Assembly (NCBI RefSeq): GCF_020615455.1
Contig: NC_059205.1
Span: 32,898,144 to 32,962,143 of the forward strand
Direction of reading: 5' to 3'
DNA length: 64,000 bases
Source of the DNA: Coregonus clupeaformis
Lineage: Eukaryota; Chordata; Actinopteri; Salmoniformes; Salmonidae
Shown here: positions 1 to 11,819 of the stretch, piece after piece
Layout: every line of letters starts with the position of its first letter
How positions within the stretch are numbered: the stretch's first letter is position 1
Translations under genes and position numbers: made by a program
Notes under the pieces: generated by a model
The model's input: only the letters and a program-made list of their open reading frames with translations
What the model was told of the DNA's origin: nothing
Databases searched by the model: none

Positions 1-299
1 GTAGGATAAATAAAGGGGGCATATAAGCAGACAATGAAAGCGCTTACAATATTTGATGATTACATTTCTCTAAAACAGGTTATAGGCTACATGTGCACCA
101 CCAAGTCAGAACAGTAGGTGAAATTATGAGGGGAAAATAGACCAAATTATTAGGGTGAGGCACATGGGCTACTAACAGCTACACAACATACACTTAGTAT
201 TACTTTCTGAGCTACAGTATACATATCTCCCTGGCATATTACATCATTTATGCAGCAGCATACAATACATTTTTGGACTCACCTTGTTGTGTTGTGCTC

Positions 300-1340
300 A
301 CTTGAACAGGAAAGTTGCGCGGCGGTCCTTCATGGGCAAATTTTGTCTTCAAAGTCTGGCATTCAACTGGGAACTCAGAAAAAAACAAGGTCGAATCACG
401 ATGACGTCAGTGTTCTTCAGGTCGTAGCTCTAGAAAGAGGCCCGAATTCCCGATTTACAATTCCGAGTTGGATGACCGTTCTAAATGTATTTTCCCAGTC
501 GGAGGTCGTTTTTTCCTGAGTTCCCAGATGTCTTGAACTCACTGAAGTCAGATTTCCCAGTTCTGAGTTAACAGTTGTTTTGAGCGCAGCAGAAATCATG
601 CCGGATTGACAGCATGGCCAATGTTGAAAGTTTAACATTTTACGATTGGAAAAGAGAACCTTAAACCGAGAATTGGGACCACACACCCACTCCACTGAAT
701 AACAGGCAAATGATTGCTTTGCAATGCTTGCAGTTAGCCACTGATTCCTTCCAAACCACTCATTGTTGACTTTGTGATTTCCAACTTGTTGTGTAATGTT
801 TATGTCCAATGGCCGATGAGCACCGATACGTTGTATCTATAATTTCTCTTCATTATTTCTCATCATATGGCAAGGATTAAAAAGGATTTGCCAGTAGAGC
901 GTCGATTTGATTCATGATGATGACTGCTAGCTAAGATTTTGAAAGTATGACATTGACATGATCAGTCCAATCAAAGCTACTGTATATAACGTCATTTTAT
1001 GTCATTTTATCTGTGGCCAATGACATTGAGCCTTCTTGGATGGGCACTAAATAACATGCCCCACCACCACAGAAAGCACTGAGCTAGGCTGAAACACCTG
1101 CATTTTGGAGCTGCCTTACTCAAGAAAGCAAAAAAGAGACCATGTTTGTAGGCGGCTTTATTAACTCTATTATGTATTGATTTGACATTGTTTGCAAACT
1201 GATATGTGACACGTATTAATGCCAAAATAACATGCAAAACAGGCAACCACCCAAAAAATAATGTTTTTGTTTGGTTTGTTTTTTCTTGCTAAAAATGTTG
1301 GGCTCACAACAGGTATGTGACACGTATTAATGACGGGTCA
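300..1340. repeat. Interspersed salmonid-type repeat, about 1 kb, non-coding
   Basis: The stretch has many variants of GAGTTCCCAG and its complement around 340-560, followed by AT-rich sequence with no usable reading frame. From memory it resembles a dispersed repeat common in salmonid genomes; this is recall, not a search. No terminal repeats or transposase remnant could be assigned, so its class is unknown. Confidence 0.4.
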
Positions 1341-2500
1341 CCACTATTAGGGAGTAGGTGTAACCAAAACACAATAACTCAGTTTTCCATGCTGTAATGA
1401 AGATACTGGATGAAAGAGATGCTTTCTGGTTTTAAAATGCAAGGTAAGACTTGAATGTTATTATCCTACCCCTAGAAGCTTACTACTTTTATAGTCTTGT
1501 GAGTGTCCTGAGTCATCCTGACTGGGTGTCTGCCTGGGACAGGAAACACTTCCTCAAAGATTCAGAGAAAAATGGAACATCTGTTTATTCCTCTTCATCA
1601 TGTTTTGATCGGGGAGCTAGTAAATCAGATTAAGGGCTGGCCAGACTTGGCAGCTGTTAGAATATAGGGTTTAATGTGTGGAGAAGTAGGGCACTCTCTT
1701 TGTTTTTTTAATATATAAAAAAATATATCCACTCCATATACAAACTTATACGAACAACTTACAGACGCACACAAACAATGACTACATCATTAGGGCGCTC
1801 TCTTTCAATGGCTCAATATTTTGGCTAATAATTAGGAAAATCAAAGTGCCAAACTTTGAACATATAAACCTAATCAGATCTTCACATATTGGTTCAGCAC
1901 AATATCACACACCTTTATTCTACTTGCTCAATTTGCTTGATACCATTTACAACAAGGTCCTTGGTAAAATATGAATTGCAAGGCTAGAAAGGCTCACTGC
2001 CAAGAGTTTCTACTTAGTTAGTGGTACAGTAAATAAGGGTTACATTTTTCATTGCGCTAAGGTCCATAAATATTTTGAAGACTGACGTAGTTCTATTTTG
2101 ACAGAAGACGTCTAAAAAAGCTAACCAGGCAGAATGTTGTTAGTGTTCAAGTTGCCAAGATTTTAAAATGATGAGGTGACGCTCTGGTCAAATACATCAT
2201 ACATTGAATGAACGTGTGGTTACCCAGGAGGACCTAGCAGAAACATATGAATTAGAAACCAATAGGATCACTCAAAACCACCGGTTAGGCCAGAGTGAGG
2301 TTATGGCTGCATTCTCCTCCTTCCTTCCTTGGGTGTAGCCTGATCGATTTGTCTGGTATCTTGTATTATTTCTAGTGAAGGTACCTTTCAAAAAGAGAGA
2401 AGCGTACAGAGAGAGAGAGAGCCATGTTGCTTCAGATTGGTATTTGGATTAGATTACGGCGAGATTGATTGACTGGCCTTGTTGCCTGAGAACGAGGTCC
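1341..2500. other. Intergenic stretch, nothing recognised
   Basis: AT-rich DNA with only short chance reading frames. A GA-rich run lies near 2,395-2,420. No exon-like coding signal, RNA gene or identifiable mobile element was seen. Confidence 0.5.
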
Positions 2501-2650
2501 CGTGTAGCTCAGTTGGTAGAGCATGGCGTTTGGAACGCCAGGGTTGTGGGTTCGTTTCCCACGGGGGGGGGGGGCAGTATGAAAATGTATGCACTCACTA
2601 ACTGTAAGTCGCTCTGGATAAGAGCGTCTGCTAAATGACTAAAATGTAAT
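2501..2650 (+). mobile_element. tRNA-derived salmonid SINE (HpaI/OS-SINE1 type)
   Basis: The head GTAGCTCAGTTGGTAGAGC and the GGGTTCG box B (around 2,503-2,560) are the split RNA polymerase III promoter of a tRNA-like SINE. It is followed by a G-rich run and the tail GTCGCTCTGGATAAGAGCG, ending in ACTAAAATGTAA. The tail is shared with the other SINEs in this window. It is a retroposon, not a working tRNA gene, because the 3' half continues into the SINE body. Confidence 0.9.
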
Positions 2651-2661
2651 TAGAATTAGAA

Positions 2662-2850
2662 TTGAGCTGGGGTGTGGACATGAAGCTAGGATTAGGATCA
2701 TGGCTAGAGTCAGGGTTGAGCCTTTGTGTTGACATTAATTTAGGTTTATGGCTAGGGTTACGGTTGAGCCAGGGTGTGAACATGAAGTTAGGTTTATGGA
2801 TAGGGTTAGGGTTAAACCGGAGTGTGGACATGAAGCTAGGTTTATGGTCA
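2662..2850 (+). repeat. Minisatellite, about four degenerate ~48-bp units
   Basis: Repeated units of the form GAGCCAGGGTGTGGACATGA followed by AGCTAGGTTTATGGCTAGGGTTA recur at about 2,662, 2,720, 2,764 and 2,813. The repeat keeps both strands open (a 66-codon frame each way), which reflects the repeat and not a gene. It lies directly after the SINE tail. Confidence 0.75.
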
Positions 2851-2859
2851 CTTTCTTAC

Positions 2860-5685
2860 TAACATTAATCTGTTCCAGGTACAGCAGAACTGACATTGTG
2901 TTATATGCAGATGTGTCCCCCGAGTAACTAATGTGTCTTAGATTACTCTGACTATAGCTGCCACAACCCTAGTGATGAGTATGCACATTACTACCTTTTA
3001 CCTCCCTGAGCACTTTACTTACGGTTCTTAACTTCCAGTCCCCTGACGTGTTATTCCTCAGTCTCCTGTCTTTTACATCAGACCATATCTACTGTATATG
3101 TAACCTGTCTGTTATTAGCTGAAGAGAAAATCAGAGGTTAGGTTACCTGTCACATTATGTGAGGTCTCCTACCTATTTAGTGTCACCAATGTTAATCTAA
3201 AACACTGTACTGCATTGATTATTCATATGAATGTTCAGGGGCATCATGCACCCCAAAAATCTGAGGGGGCACAAAGTATGTGAGGATGGCTAGAGGCGGT
3301 CCGGAGGTTGTCCAGAAGTTTACTCACAATGATATTAAGCGTTTTATATGCCAATTGTGACACCTAGTGGGCTGTTACTGCAATTGCGTATGTGCTCTGT
3401 TTTGTAGCCAAACGAGTAACACTCCAAGGAAGAGGATATTCCTTGAGATAAGCCAAATTATTCTTGTGTATTTTTCGCAACATTTCCATCGAGGTATTTC
3501 GTTACATGTTCTCAGTGTCTTATGAGACACAATGATGGAAATCACTCAAAATCAAATCGAAGTTCATGTTCGTGTGTAGAGATTTGTAGACGTTATCGTA
3601 GGTGCAGCGAAACGCTTGTGTTTCAACTGTATTGTCTTCCGCACCTGTGCGTCGTCTCCTTCACCTGAAGCAATTCTGTGAAAAATTATTGGCATTGTTC
3701 TTTTTGTTAAGGGAGTGTAAATTATTTATAATAAGTGTTACCCTTCCTTCAGCAATAGTATAAGCAATATATATTATAACTAAACCCTCCCCTATACCCG
3801 AAATAATAATTAAAACATAAAGTGAATAGCAGAGAACATGCCTACCATTTACCCTCACTTCTATGACAGACCAGAAACTTAGATAGGCCTATGCAGTTTT
3901 AGAAAGTGTTCCTTGCCCTGTAAGTATTTGCAGGAATGTTGATAGCTCACAGGGCTGCAGGCCAGAAAGTTGTGGGTTCTCAGACCACCATGACCAAGAG
4001 TAGCGGTGGAAATATCTTCTTTATAATAAAAGCATTGCATGAATCTATCATTGTATTTGCGGGTCTGAGTAAAAATAGCTCTTTATCAAACTTTCATGCA
4101 ATTCTACGCCATTTTACATGACTAGAGACCTTAGCAGAATATTTAATACCACACAAACTATCGAAATTACAGGCTAAGAATGGACAGAGAGACAGGGCTA
4201 TGCATTCATCTTATCTTTCTCCAATGCCAAATCAGTGTGTCTTGTTTGCAAAGAAACTGTTTGCAAATAATTACATCTGAGACGTAATTATGCATGGTAC
4301 TTTCGAAAGTTAGGCATACCTTTCCACCCCAGACAGACTAGGCCTACCGATACAGAAAAACTGCTAGCTACTCTTATTCTGTGGTTTAACCCAATGAGAG
4401 AAGGTTTCAAGTGTTTCCTTAAAAGCTGTCTGGGTTTAAACATCTTCTATTTTACAGAAAGGGAATAGCTCAATCAGTTGATAGCGACAGAATTAGATTA
4501 CTTTCCAGGCAAAATAAATGTTTTGTCTCCTCGGCTATAGAAGGTTGTAGCTCAGCCAATGATTATCATATAATCTTAACAAAGATATCCCCATATGCAT
4601 TCAGAGTCACGTCTTTCCCGGGTATTTAACAGTTTGTTGCTAGCATAAAGCATCGTGGACCAAAGTGCTGTTATAGATCACATTACATAATCAGATCTAT
4701 TTTATTTTCTTCAAAATCTTTGGCTAACAATGGGTAGGCCAGGACTATACTTTTTGCCATGGCATGATACCCATACTCTCTCATACCCCCTCAATTCCTG
4801 GTTTTATTTCACAGACATAAACAGCATAATCAGCAACTAATTCTAAAACACTGAGAAATATAGAAATGTCATCAACTGCAAATTACATGACCCTCCCCTG
4901 GACTAGATTTAAACAACACTAAACCCTCCACCTGACTGAAATTGAAAAACAATGACACTCCCCTATTTTCCTCCAGGACCCCATTCTGTAAATTTCGAAT
5001 CATCCCTAAAGTAACCTGGCAACATTACATGCATTGTTCCTTTGTTGCCCATTGCTTACAGCAACAGATTAGAATGCTCTTTTCCCCCTTCTCATTATAT
5101 TGTTCTGTATTGTGAGTCCAGCACCATGTCATGCACTCCAGGTCCATGCACAGTAGCAAGTCAGTCACACCAAATATTTGAACTTGTTTCAAACATCCTT
5201 ATCGAATCAAATACTACTATAGGCCTAACATTCTTCTGGTACTTCATCTGTGATAATATTGTTCCTTTCAGACTTCAGTGGGCTGACTGAAACAACTCTG
5301 AAAGATGAAAAGATACTCCAATTGCATTCTGGGAGTGGGCGTGTAGGAGGTGAGTCAGTGTTTCACTGAAAACTGGTAAACACCTGTAGTCCTCTCTTGT
5401 AGAGTCCTCTTTTGTTTTTGTGGTGGAGCAGTGACAACATCTGAGATTAAATACAGTATGTAAACATGCCAAGGTGTAAAACAGGATTTTCCACTCTCTA
5501 TCCCCAGAAGAACCACTTACAGTACTGGGGTAGATAAGTTATTTTTCCAGTCACACTAAATTATAACATATTGGTCAATATTTACGTAAATACCACTTTC
5601 ACACCTCAGGAGGGAGATTCTAAGGTAGAAATGAAATTAAACCATAATGCATGACTAACAGAGCATGTATGTTATCACTCAAGTG
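2860..5685. other. Intergenic DNA with decayed hAT-like traces, no gene
   Basis: No exon with splice signals was recognised. Sequence near 3,236 (CAGGGGCATCATGCACCCC) resembles the start of a hAT-type element, and 4,223-4,312 translates to a broken BED-type zinc finger. Much of 3.2-5.0 kb may therefore be one old hAT-derived element. This is an inference. Confidence 0.35.
4223..4312 (+). pseudogene. BED zinc-finger fragment of a hAT-type transposase
   Basis: In the frame starting at 4,223 the translation reads NAKSVCLVCKETVCK, a stop, then LHLRRNYAWYF. The Cys-x2-Cys spacing followed by an LRR-(H/N)-Y stretch matches the BED finger that begins many hAT transposases and ZBED proteins. The in-frame stop and the loss of the second His pair show it is dead. 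The match is short, so the call is tentative. Confidence 0.4.
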
Positions 5686-5691
5686 TTTATT
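5686..5691 (-). terminator. Candidate polyadenylation signal of the desmoglein gene
   Basis: TTTATT on the plus strand is AATAAA on the minus strand, about 1.04 kb past the desmoglein stop codon. An ATTAAA variant lies at 5,873-5,878. The DNA from here to 6,731 has no coding signal and is the likely 3' UTR. No transcript evidence is available. Confidence 0.3.
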
Positions 5692-6731
5692 GTTACTCTC
5701 AAAATGCAAACATTTTATCAAACTTTTTGATACACAATGAAAGACACACGGCAGGCAAATTCCATATCTTATATTTCCACAAATTAATTTTTTAGAGGTG
5801 TATTAGATGTGAAAGAATTGGCAAAAACATCAGTAGCATTAAAAGCAACATCAGTGTCATACTTTAATGCATATCAGTGCATAATAAGCCAACCTCATGG
5901 TAAATATCCTACATAATCTCTAATTTTATATAGCATGATCAGATGTAAAAAATATATGCAACAATTAAAAAATGTCTGTAAATAATATTAACTTGGCATC
6001 ACTAACTTGAACACACTTTTTATCATGGGATAAGTTAATGCATATGAGACCCAACAGCAAAAACATGACACTATTTGGCTTAAAATGTAAACTATTTACA
6101 ATTGAAAAATAGGGGCTGTTTGTGGGGTCCCACACTTCTCTGGCGCAATAATTGTGTATGTACCTTTTGTACAACTATAACATGGGAAACATTGGCCTAC
6201 TCAGCTATGAATTTGATCAAGAATGGACCATCTCAGAAAGAAAAGCTAGATCAAAGATACAGAAAGATTTTCTCACCTGAACAATTAATACATCACCCAC
6301 CACAGTCACAGATTTATAAATGTATCATATCAAGGATTAAATACCAGCTGGTAATCGTAATAAAGGCCATGGCGCCAGTAAAAACTAAAAGCATTATAAA
6401 ACAGTAGTGTTAACAAACAATCGGTAGACTAATTCATGAATAATTTCATTTCAGACCAGCAGACAGCACCAATCCCTCTGTCTCTCCCTTGATTGTTGTT
6501 TCATTGACTAAAAAGAAAACATCTCTTTTAAACCCACAGTGACTTGGCTGCACTGTATGTTATCAAGCAGATGTGAGGTTGATTTTCTAAGCTATAGTAC
6601 TGGTCTCAACATATTTCTCAGTGACAGAGGTTTTCTTCTCTTGTACCACGGCAGTGTGGCTGCTGCTACGTGGTGCAGCCTTGGGCATGGGTGTGGTGCT
6701 GATTGTGACAGCAGCTGCAGAGGCCTGGGTT

Positions 6732-9700
6732 TTACCCCATCGAGCCACACAGAGAGCTGGAGGTCAAGGAGGAAGCACCACTCTGACCTCTCACCTCTAC
6801 ACTATGACCACTGACCTTTAACCCCTGGACCGAGGAAGAGGTGGAGGACGACCCCTGGCCTCTCTGCAGGGTGACCTGGGGTGCCCATAAGCCTACACCG
6901 CCCCCTACTGCCGAGGCTGGTCCAGACCCGCTCTCAACAACCAGCACTTTCCTAGAACCCTGCAAGAAACTTCCCCCTGGCGAGAGATTGCCTCCTCCGA
7001 TCATGGTCTGCCCTGCCCCCTGTAGAATCTGGCCTCCCTGCGTAATGGTTTTGCTCGTCTCTGTAATAACGTGACCTCCCCCAGTAATAGTTTGGCCGGC
7101 TCCCTGTAAGAACTGGCCTCCGCCCATAAAGAACTGGCCTCCCCCACCACCACCCACCCCCACCTGCCTCTCTACTAGCAGCATACCCTGAGGACCATGG
7201 AGCCCTCCTACTTGCACCATCCCCTGACTGGTCCCTACCCCCACCTGGCCTACCGCCTGCTGGGCATGGACATAACCACTTCCCCCTCTCTGCTCCACCA
7301 GCAACAACTGGGGCTGAGGCTCCATCATGTACATGGTGGGGGCAGCGGCATAGTACATGGTGGGCTGCTGGGTGAGGAGGGTCTGGCTGGGGATCACCAC
7401 GTTCTCCTGGATGTGAACCCTGGGGATGGTGGCCGATCCCTGGGCCCGAGTAATCAGGCTCTCCTGTAGGGGGATGGAGGAGGTGGAGGTGGTGACTGAG
7501 GTGTTCAGGGTATTGACATTGAGAGCAGTATTTCTGCTGACGTCTGTGTGAGTGGATATGATAGGACTAGGACTAGGGGGTGAGACAGACACATTGACAG
7601 TCTCCGCCTCCATAGCTATCGACCCCTGGCAGATCTGGGCCAGGGTCTTGAACTTGGGCTCCAGGTCGTTGAGGAAGTCCAGGTCGTCATCGGCCCCCAT
7701 GAGGCTGCAGCAGCCCACAGACCCTACCGGTGACCCCTGACCTTCATAGTCGTAAATCAGCAGGGCATCTCGCTGTTGGTCGTTCTGCGCAGCATGATTG
7801 GCCTTCTGCAAAGGTCATATGATAGGGACAGATATATTAAGACAATGACACATTGAATCAAAATGGCTACAATAACACTTCCCCTCAAGTCCTATGTCAA
7901 AGGAGTAATCCAAGAAGTTGGATGATCTAAGATACTCACTGCAGAGTAGTACTCCTCTAGGACTTCCTCAGAGAGCGCGATCCCGTCGTAAGCACCAGCT
8001 CGGTATCTGGAGAACAATGAGTGTTCATGATGTTCTGTCCTGGTTTCTCCGCCCATGCCGTAGTCCACCTCTAATCTGCCATTGGGCTTGTGGATGCCAT
8101 GGTACTGGTGGTGCGCTCCTGTGAACATTGAGGACGAGGGGAAGCCGTCCCCTGAGATGACTCCTGCTTCTCCTCTTCCTACCGCCCCTACTCCTCCTAT
8201 GAATCCCGTATTTCCCCCGGACTTGACTACATTCACAGTTCCCATCTCCACAGGAACGTTCAGGAGAGGAACTTCCTGTGAGTGGGAATGCGTGGGTCAA
8301 TCAGAGGAGGGAATTTCAGAGCAATTCAAACTTCAACTTGAGCAATAACAGAACATAACATGTATTTCCAAAGATCATTCTTATTCACTACCTCTAGAAT
8401 ATTTTGATGTCATCCATTGGCAGTGCCATTATGTATAAAATACCTTGTCTTCTCCTTGTCCTTCAGTGTGATATGCAATCAGGTGTTCTTTAGTGTCAAA
8501 CGGGATGGCCTTAAAGTCTCCAATGGCCGCCGCTCCTCCACATAGACAGAACAGCAGCAGGAGAGGCACCACTGTAAACCCACATTCCACATTTCAACTC
8601 ATGGACACAAGACAAAAGCACAAGACATGTTGCTAGGCGAGAGGCCTGGATGCCTTCCCACTGGGCACAGATGTCAATTCAACGTCTATTCCATGTTGGT
8701 TCCACGTCAAACAATGTTGATTCAACTAGTGTGTGCCCTGTGGTTTGTCAGAAAGACCTGTTGTGGACATGACCCATCAATTACTTGTCTTGGCCATCTT
8801 ACTAATCACTCAAAGCATGCTGAAACAGGTCTAGTTAGTGAGCATTACGAAGCAGTCTCTCCTTCCTAGATTCTTTTCAAGTAGTCAGTCTGAGGAAGCC
8901 AATGAGTATGAAGATAACAGAGGGCCTACTCACGCAGCAACAGCAGGAGGCCCAGGAGGAGCAGTAGGACGGCAGGCGCTCCTAACGTGACGTCCTTGCC
9001 CGTCAACCGGTCGAAACAGACCTTATTGACCTCATCACAGGTGCACACAATCACGTTCAGAATCTGGACATCAGCACAGCCCTTCCCCTGCTGGTCATGG
9101 ATCTCCACAGCAACCTTGTAGTGACCTGGCCACAGGTGGGCATGGTCTCGTAAAATGGTAGTGGTGGCTTAAAGGAACATGAAAGAGAGAAAATAAAAAT
9201 AAATTGTACAAATCGTAAAATCTAATCTATCAACCAATTCCATGCAAACATACAACAAGATATAATTTAAGTTCAGTTTAAGACCGCACGTTCTAAAGCA
9301 ATTTCAATCAGGCTCAACAAAATAACTCCAAAACAGCCCCTTGGTGAGAAGCTTGTCATATTGTCTATCTGCTTCCTAAATGCCAAACCTCAAAGTCCTC
9401 GACTAGGCCTGTTACCATTGAGGTGCTCCACCATCCACTTCTGTTTGCTGTCCTCCTGAATCACTCTGAACTTGAAAGGAGCTCCGTTGGGGAAGGCATC
9501 CCCGTCCACAGCCGTGATGTACACAGCGGTATCCCCCAGACACATGGTTGTAGTCGTAGCTGTCAGCGTGGGACAGTGGTCGTTAAAGTCTTCCACCTGG
9601 ATGGCTATTGTCCCTGTGGCTGTTTTGGATGGCAGATCTGGACACCAAAAGAAAATACATAATTAGATACAGACTTGACTTATTCTCTTTTAGCTCCTCG

Positions 9701-11788
9701 TGGCGCAAAGGTCCTAGAGTGCATCTCCAACTACGACTGTTCTAGGCAGATATCTTGACTTCATTCCATATCTTACAGAATGGCATTAGGACCAATTGAA
9801 TATTACTATGGGTACTTGCCGGTTGTGATGGCTATTATCTTGGCGTAGTATGTTCCATTGACCAGGTATTTGGACTCCCGATCAGGCAGTTTGTTCAGCT
9901 TGATCTCTGCTGTCTTTTCATCGATGATCAGCCAGTGGTCTACGTCGTATAATTTGGCATACCTGAGAAAATTATCATGACAATGGCACACGATTAGGAT
10001 GAACTAAATGATCCTTTAGTATGATGGAGATTAACATAACATCACATAACATCACATCATATCACATAATCTTCACTCCAATAAAACAATATGAAAACAT
10101 CTGGCACCTCACCTAACATTGGTAGCGATCTGTAACGTGTCGCTGTCGATGGCTGCATAGGTAGTGATAACCTTGTTAATGGTGACCGTGCTGGAGTCCT
10201 CAGAGATGGTCACCACTTTAACCGTTGGCTTGAATTTGGGGCCCTCTTTCTGGTTGATCACGTTGATCTTGATGGGGTAAGTCTTACCACCGCCCGTGAT
10301 ACCTCCTCCTATAACCCCTCCTCCTCCTATGGATCCACTCGTAGAGGAGGAGCCAAAGTAGTACTCTGCTTTGTTGGAAACACGTATGGCAAGGTTGAGC
10401 ACTTTCAGCTCCTCATAGTCCAGTGCCTTTAGATTCAAACAACAGGGGAAAACAGTAGAATCAGTCAAGTGATACAAACAATGTTGGAATAAGGTGAGAA
10501 GAGTAGTTACAACCCACTGGGCACAGACGTAATTTCAACGTCTAGTTTTGATGTACATTTGGTTGAGCTGTCAACTAACGTGAAATTAACAAAACATTTC
10601 ACCATGCCATTGGATTTAGGTTAAAAGTTCTGTGAAAAAATAGGAAATTCCCTTACGTTGATGACTTTTTGCAAATCCAATCAGTTTTCCATGTTGATTC
10701 AATGTCATCACATTGCATTTCTTTGTTGAAATGACGTGGAAACAACGTTGATTCAACTAGTTTTTGCCCAGTGGGAAGACACTGAGGCTGGAATTCAATC
10801 TAAAAGAAAATGTTCTTTGTGATTCCATTCAATTCCAGCCTGAGTCAATCACAGCCCATACCTTGGTTATCATTATAATGCCTTCGTTGGTCTTAGCGTC
10901 TGTAGTGATGTTGAAGTAGCCAGCCTCGTTGCCTGTGATGATGGTGAACACAGCCAGCCAGTTCTCAGTGTACATCAGATCCAGATCAGTGGCTTTGATC
11001 CTCAGTACTTCCACATTGACTGTGTTCTCCTCCACACTGCCCTCGTACTGCAAACACACATACCCAGGAACATATTGCAGTGAATTCGGGGAGTCCAGCA
11101 ACTGTCAACCCAACACCTTAGCCATTACGCCAAGAGATCTGAACCTCTTGCCGAGGCCGCTAGGTGTTGGGTCGCTACAATATAATAAATAGAATAACCC
11201 CATTATGCTGAATAGAAAATAGAAAAGTAGTAGAGATTTTGTTCTTACAGATTCTTTCTCCAGGGTGGGGATGTTGTCGTTGATGTCCAGGATTTTAATC
11301 ACAACTTCTGCTGTTCCTGAGTTTCCTCCGAATGCTCCGTTCATGTCTGATCCTTTTACAGTCAGGGTGTAGGTGTCTTGAGTCTAGACAACCAGGAAAT
11401 ACAATGGAGCTTACAGTTACTTACAGTTACTCAAATATTGCCAAAATGGCCTCTGAAAGTGTCAACGCATACCGTGCTATGCTCACATAGATGCACAGTG
11501 TACTGTATAATAGTATACCAAGGCATCTCTCTCACCTCTCTGTCCAGTGTAGTCTGGCGAACCAGGATCTCTCCAGTCTGGTAGTTGATGGCGAACATCC
11601 TATCTGAAGCACTCTTTTCCACTATGCTGTAGTAAATCTGAGAGTGTAGAGTGTTCACTTCATCCGCATCTGTGGCAATCACTTTCATGACAACGGTTTC
11701 TGGAATTGACCAAGGGGAAGGTTTACTTGTGCAGTATACCAGTACTATACTGTAGTATTATTACTATTTATTTTACTACTACTACTAG

Positions 11789-11819
<31 letters not shown>

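Noticed and set aside
2503..2575. tRNA-like sequence with A and B boxes (also at 12.5, 26.6, 34.2, 38.1, 41.9, 45.8 and 49.5 kb)
   Set aside because: Each continues into the shared SINE body and tail, so these are retroposon heads and not tRNA genes.
7197..7469. Plus-strand frames over the desmoglein last exon
   Set aside because: They are opposite-strand shadows produced by the Gly/Pro-rich coding exon.
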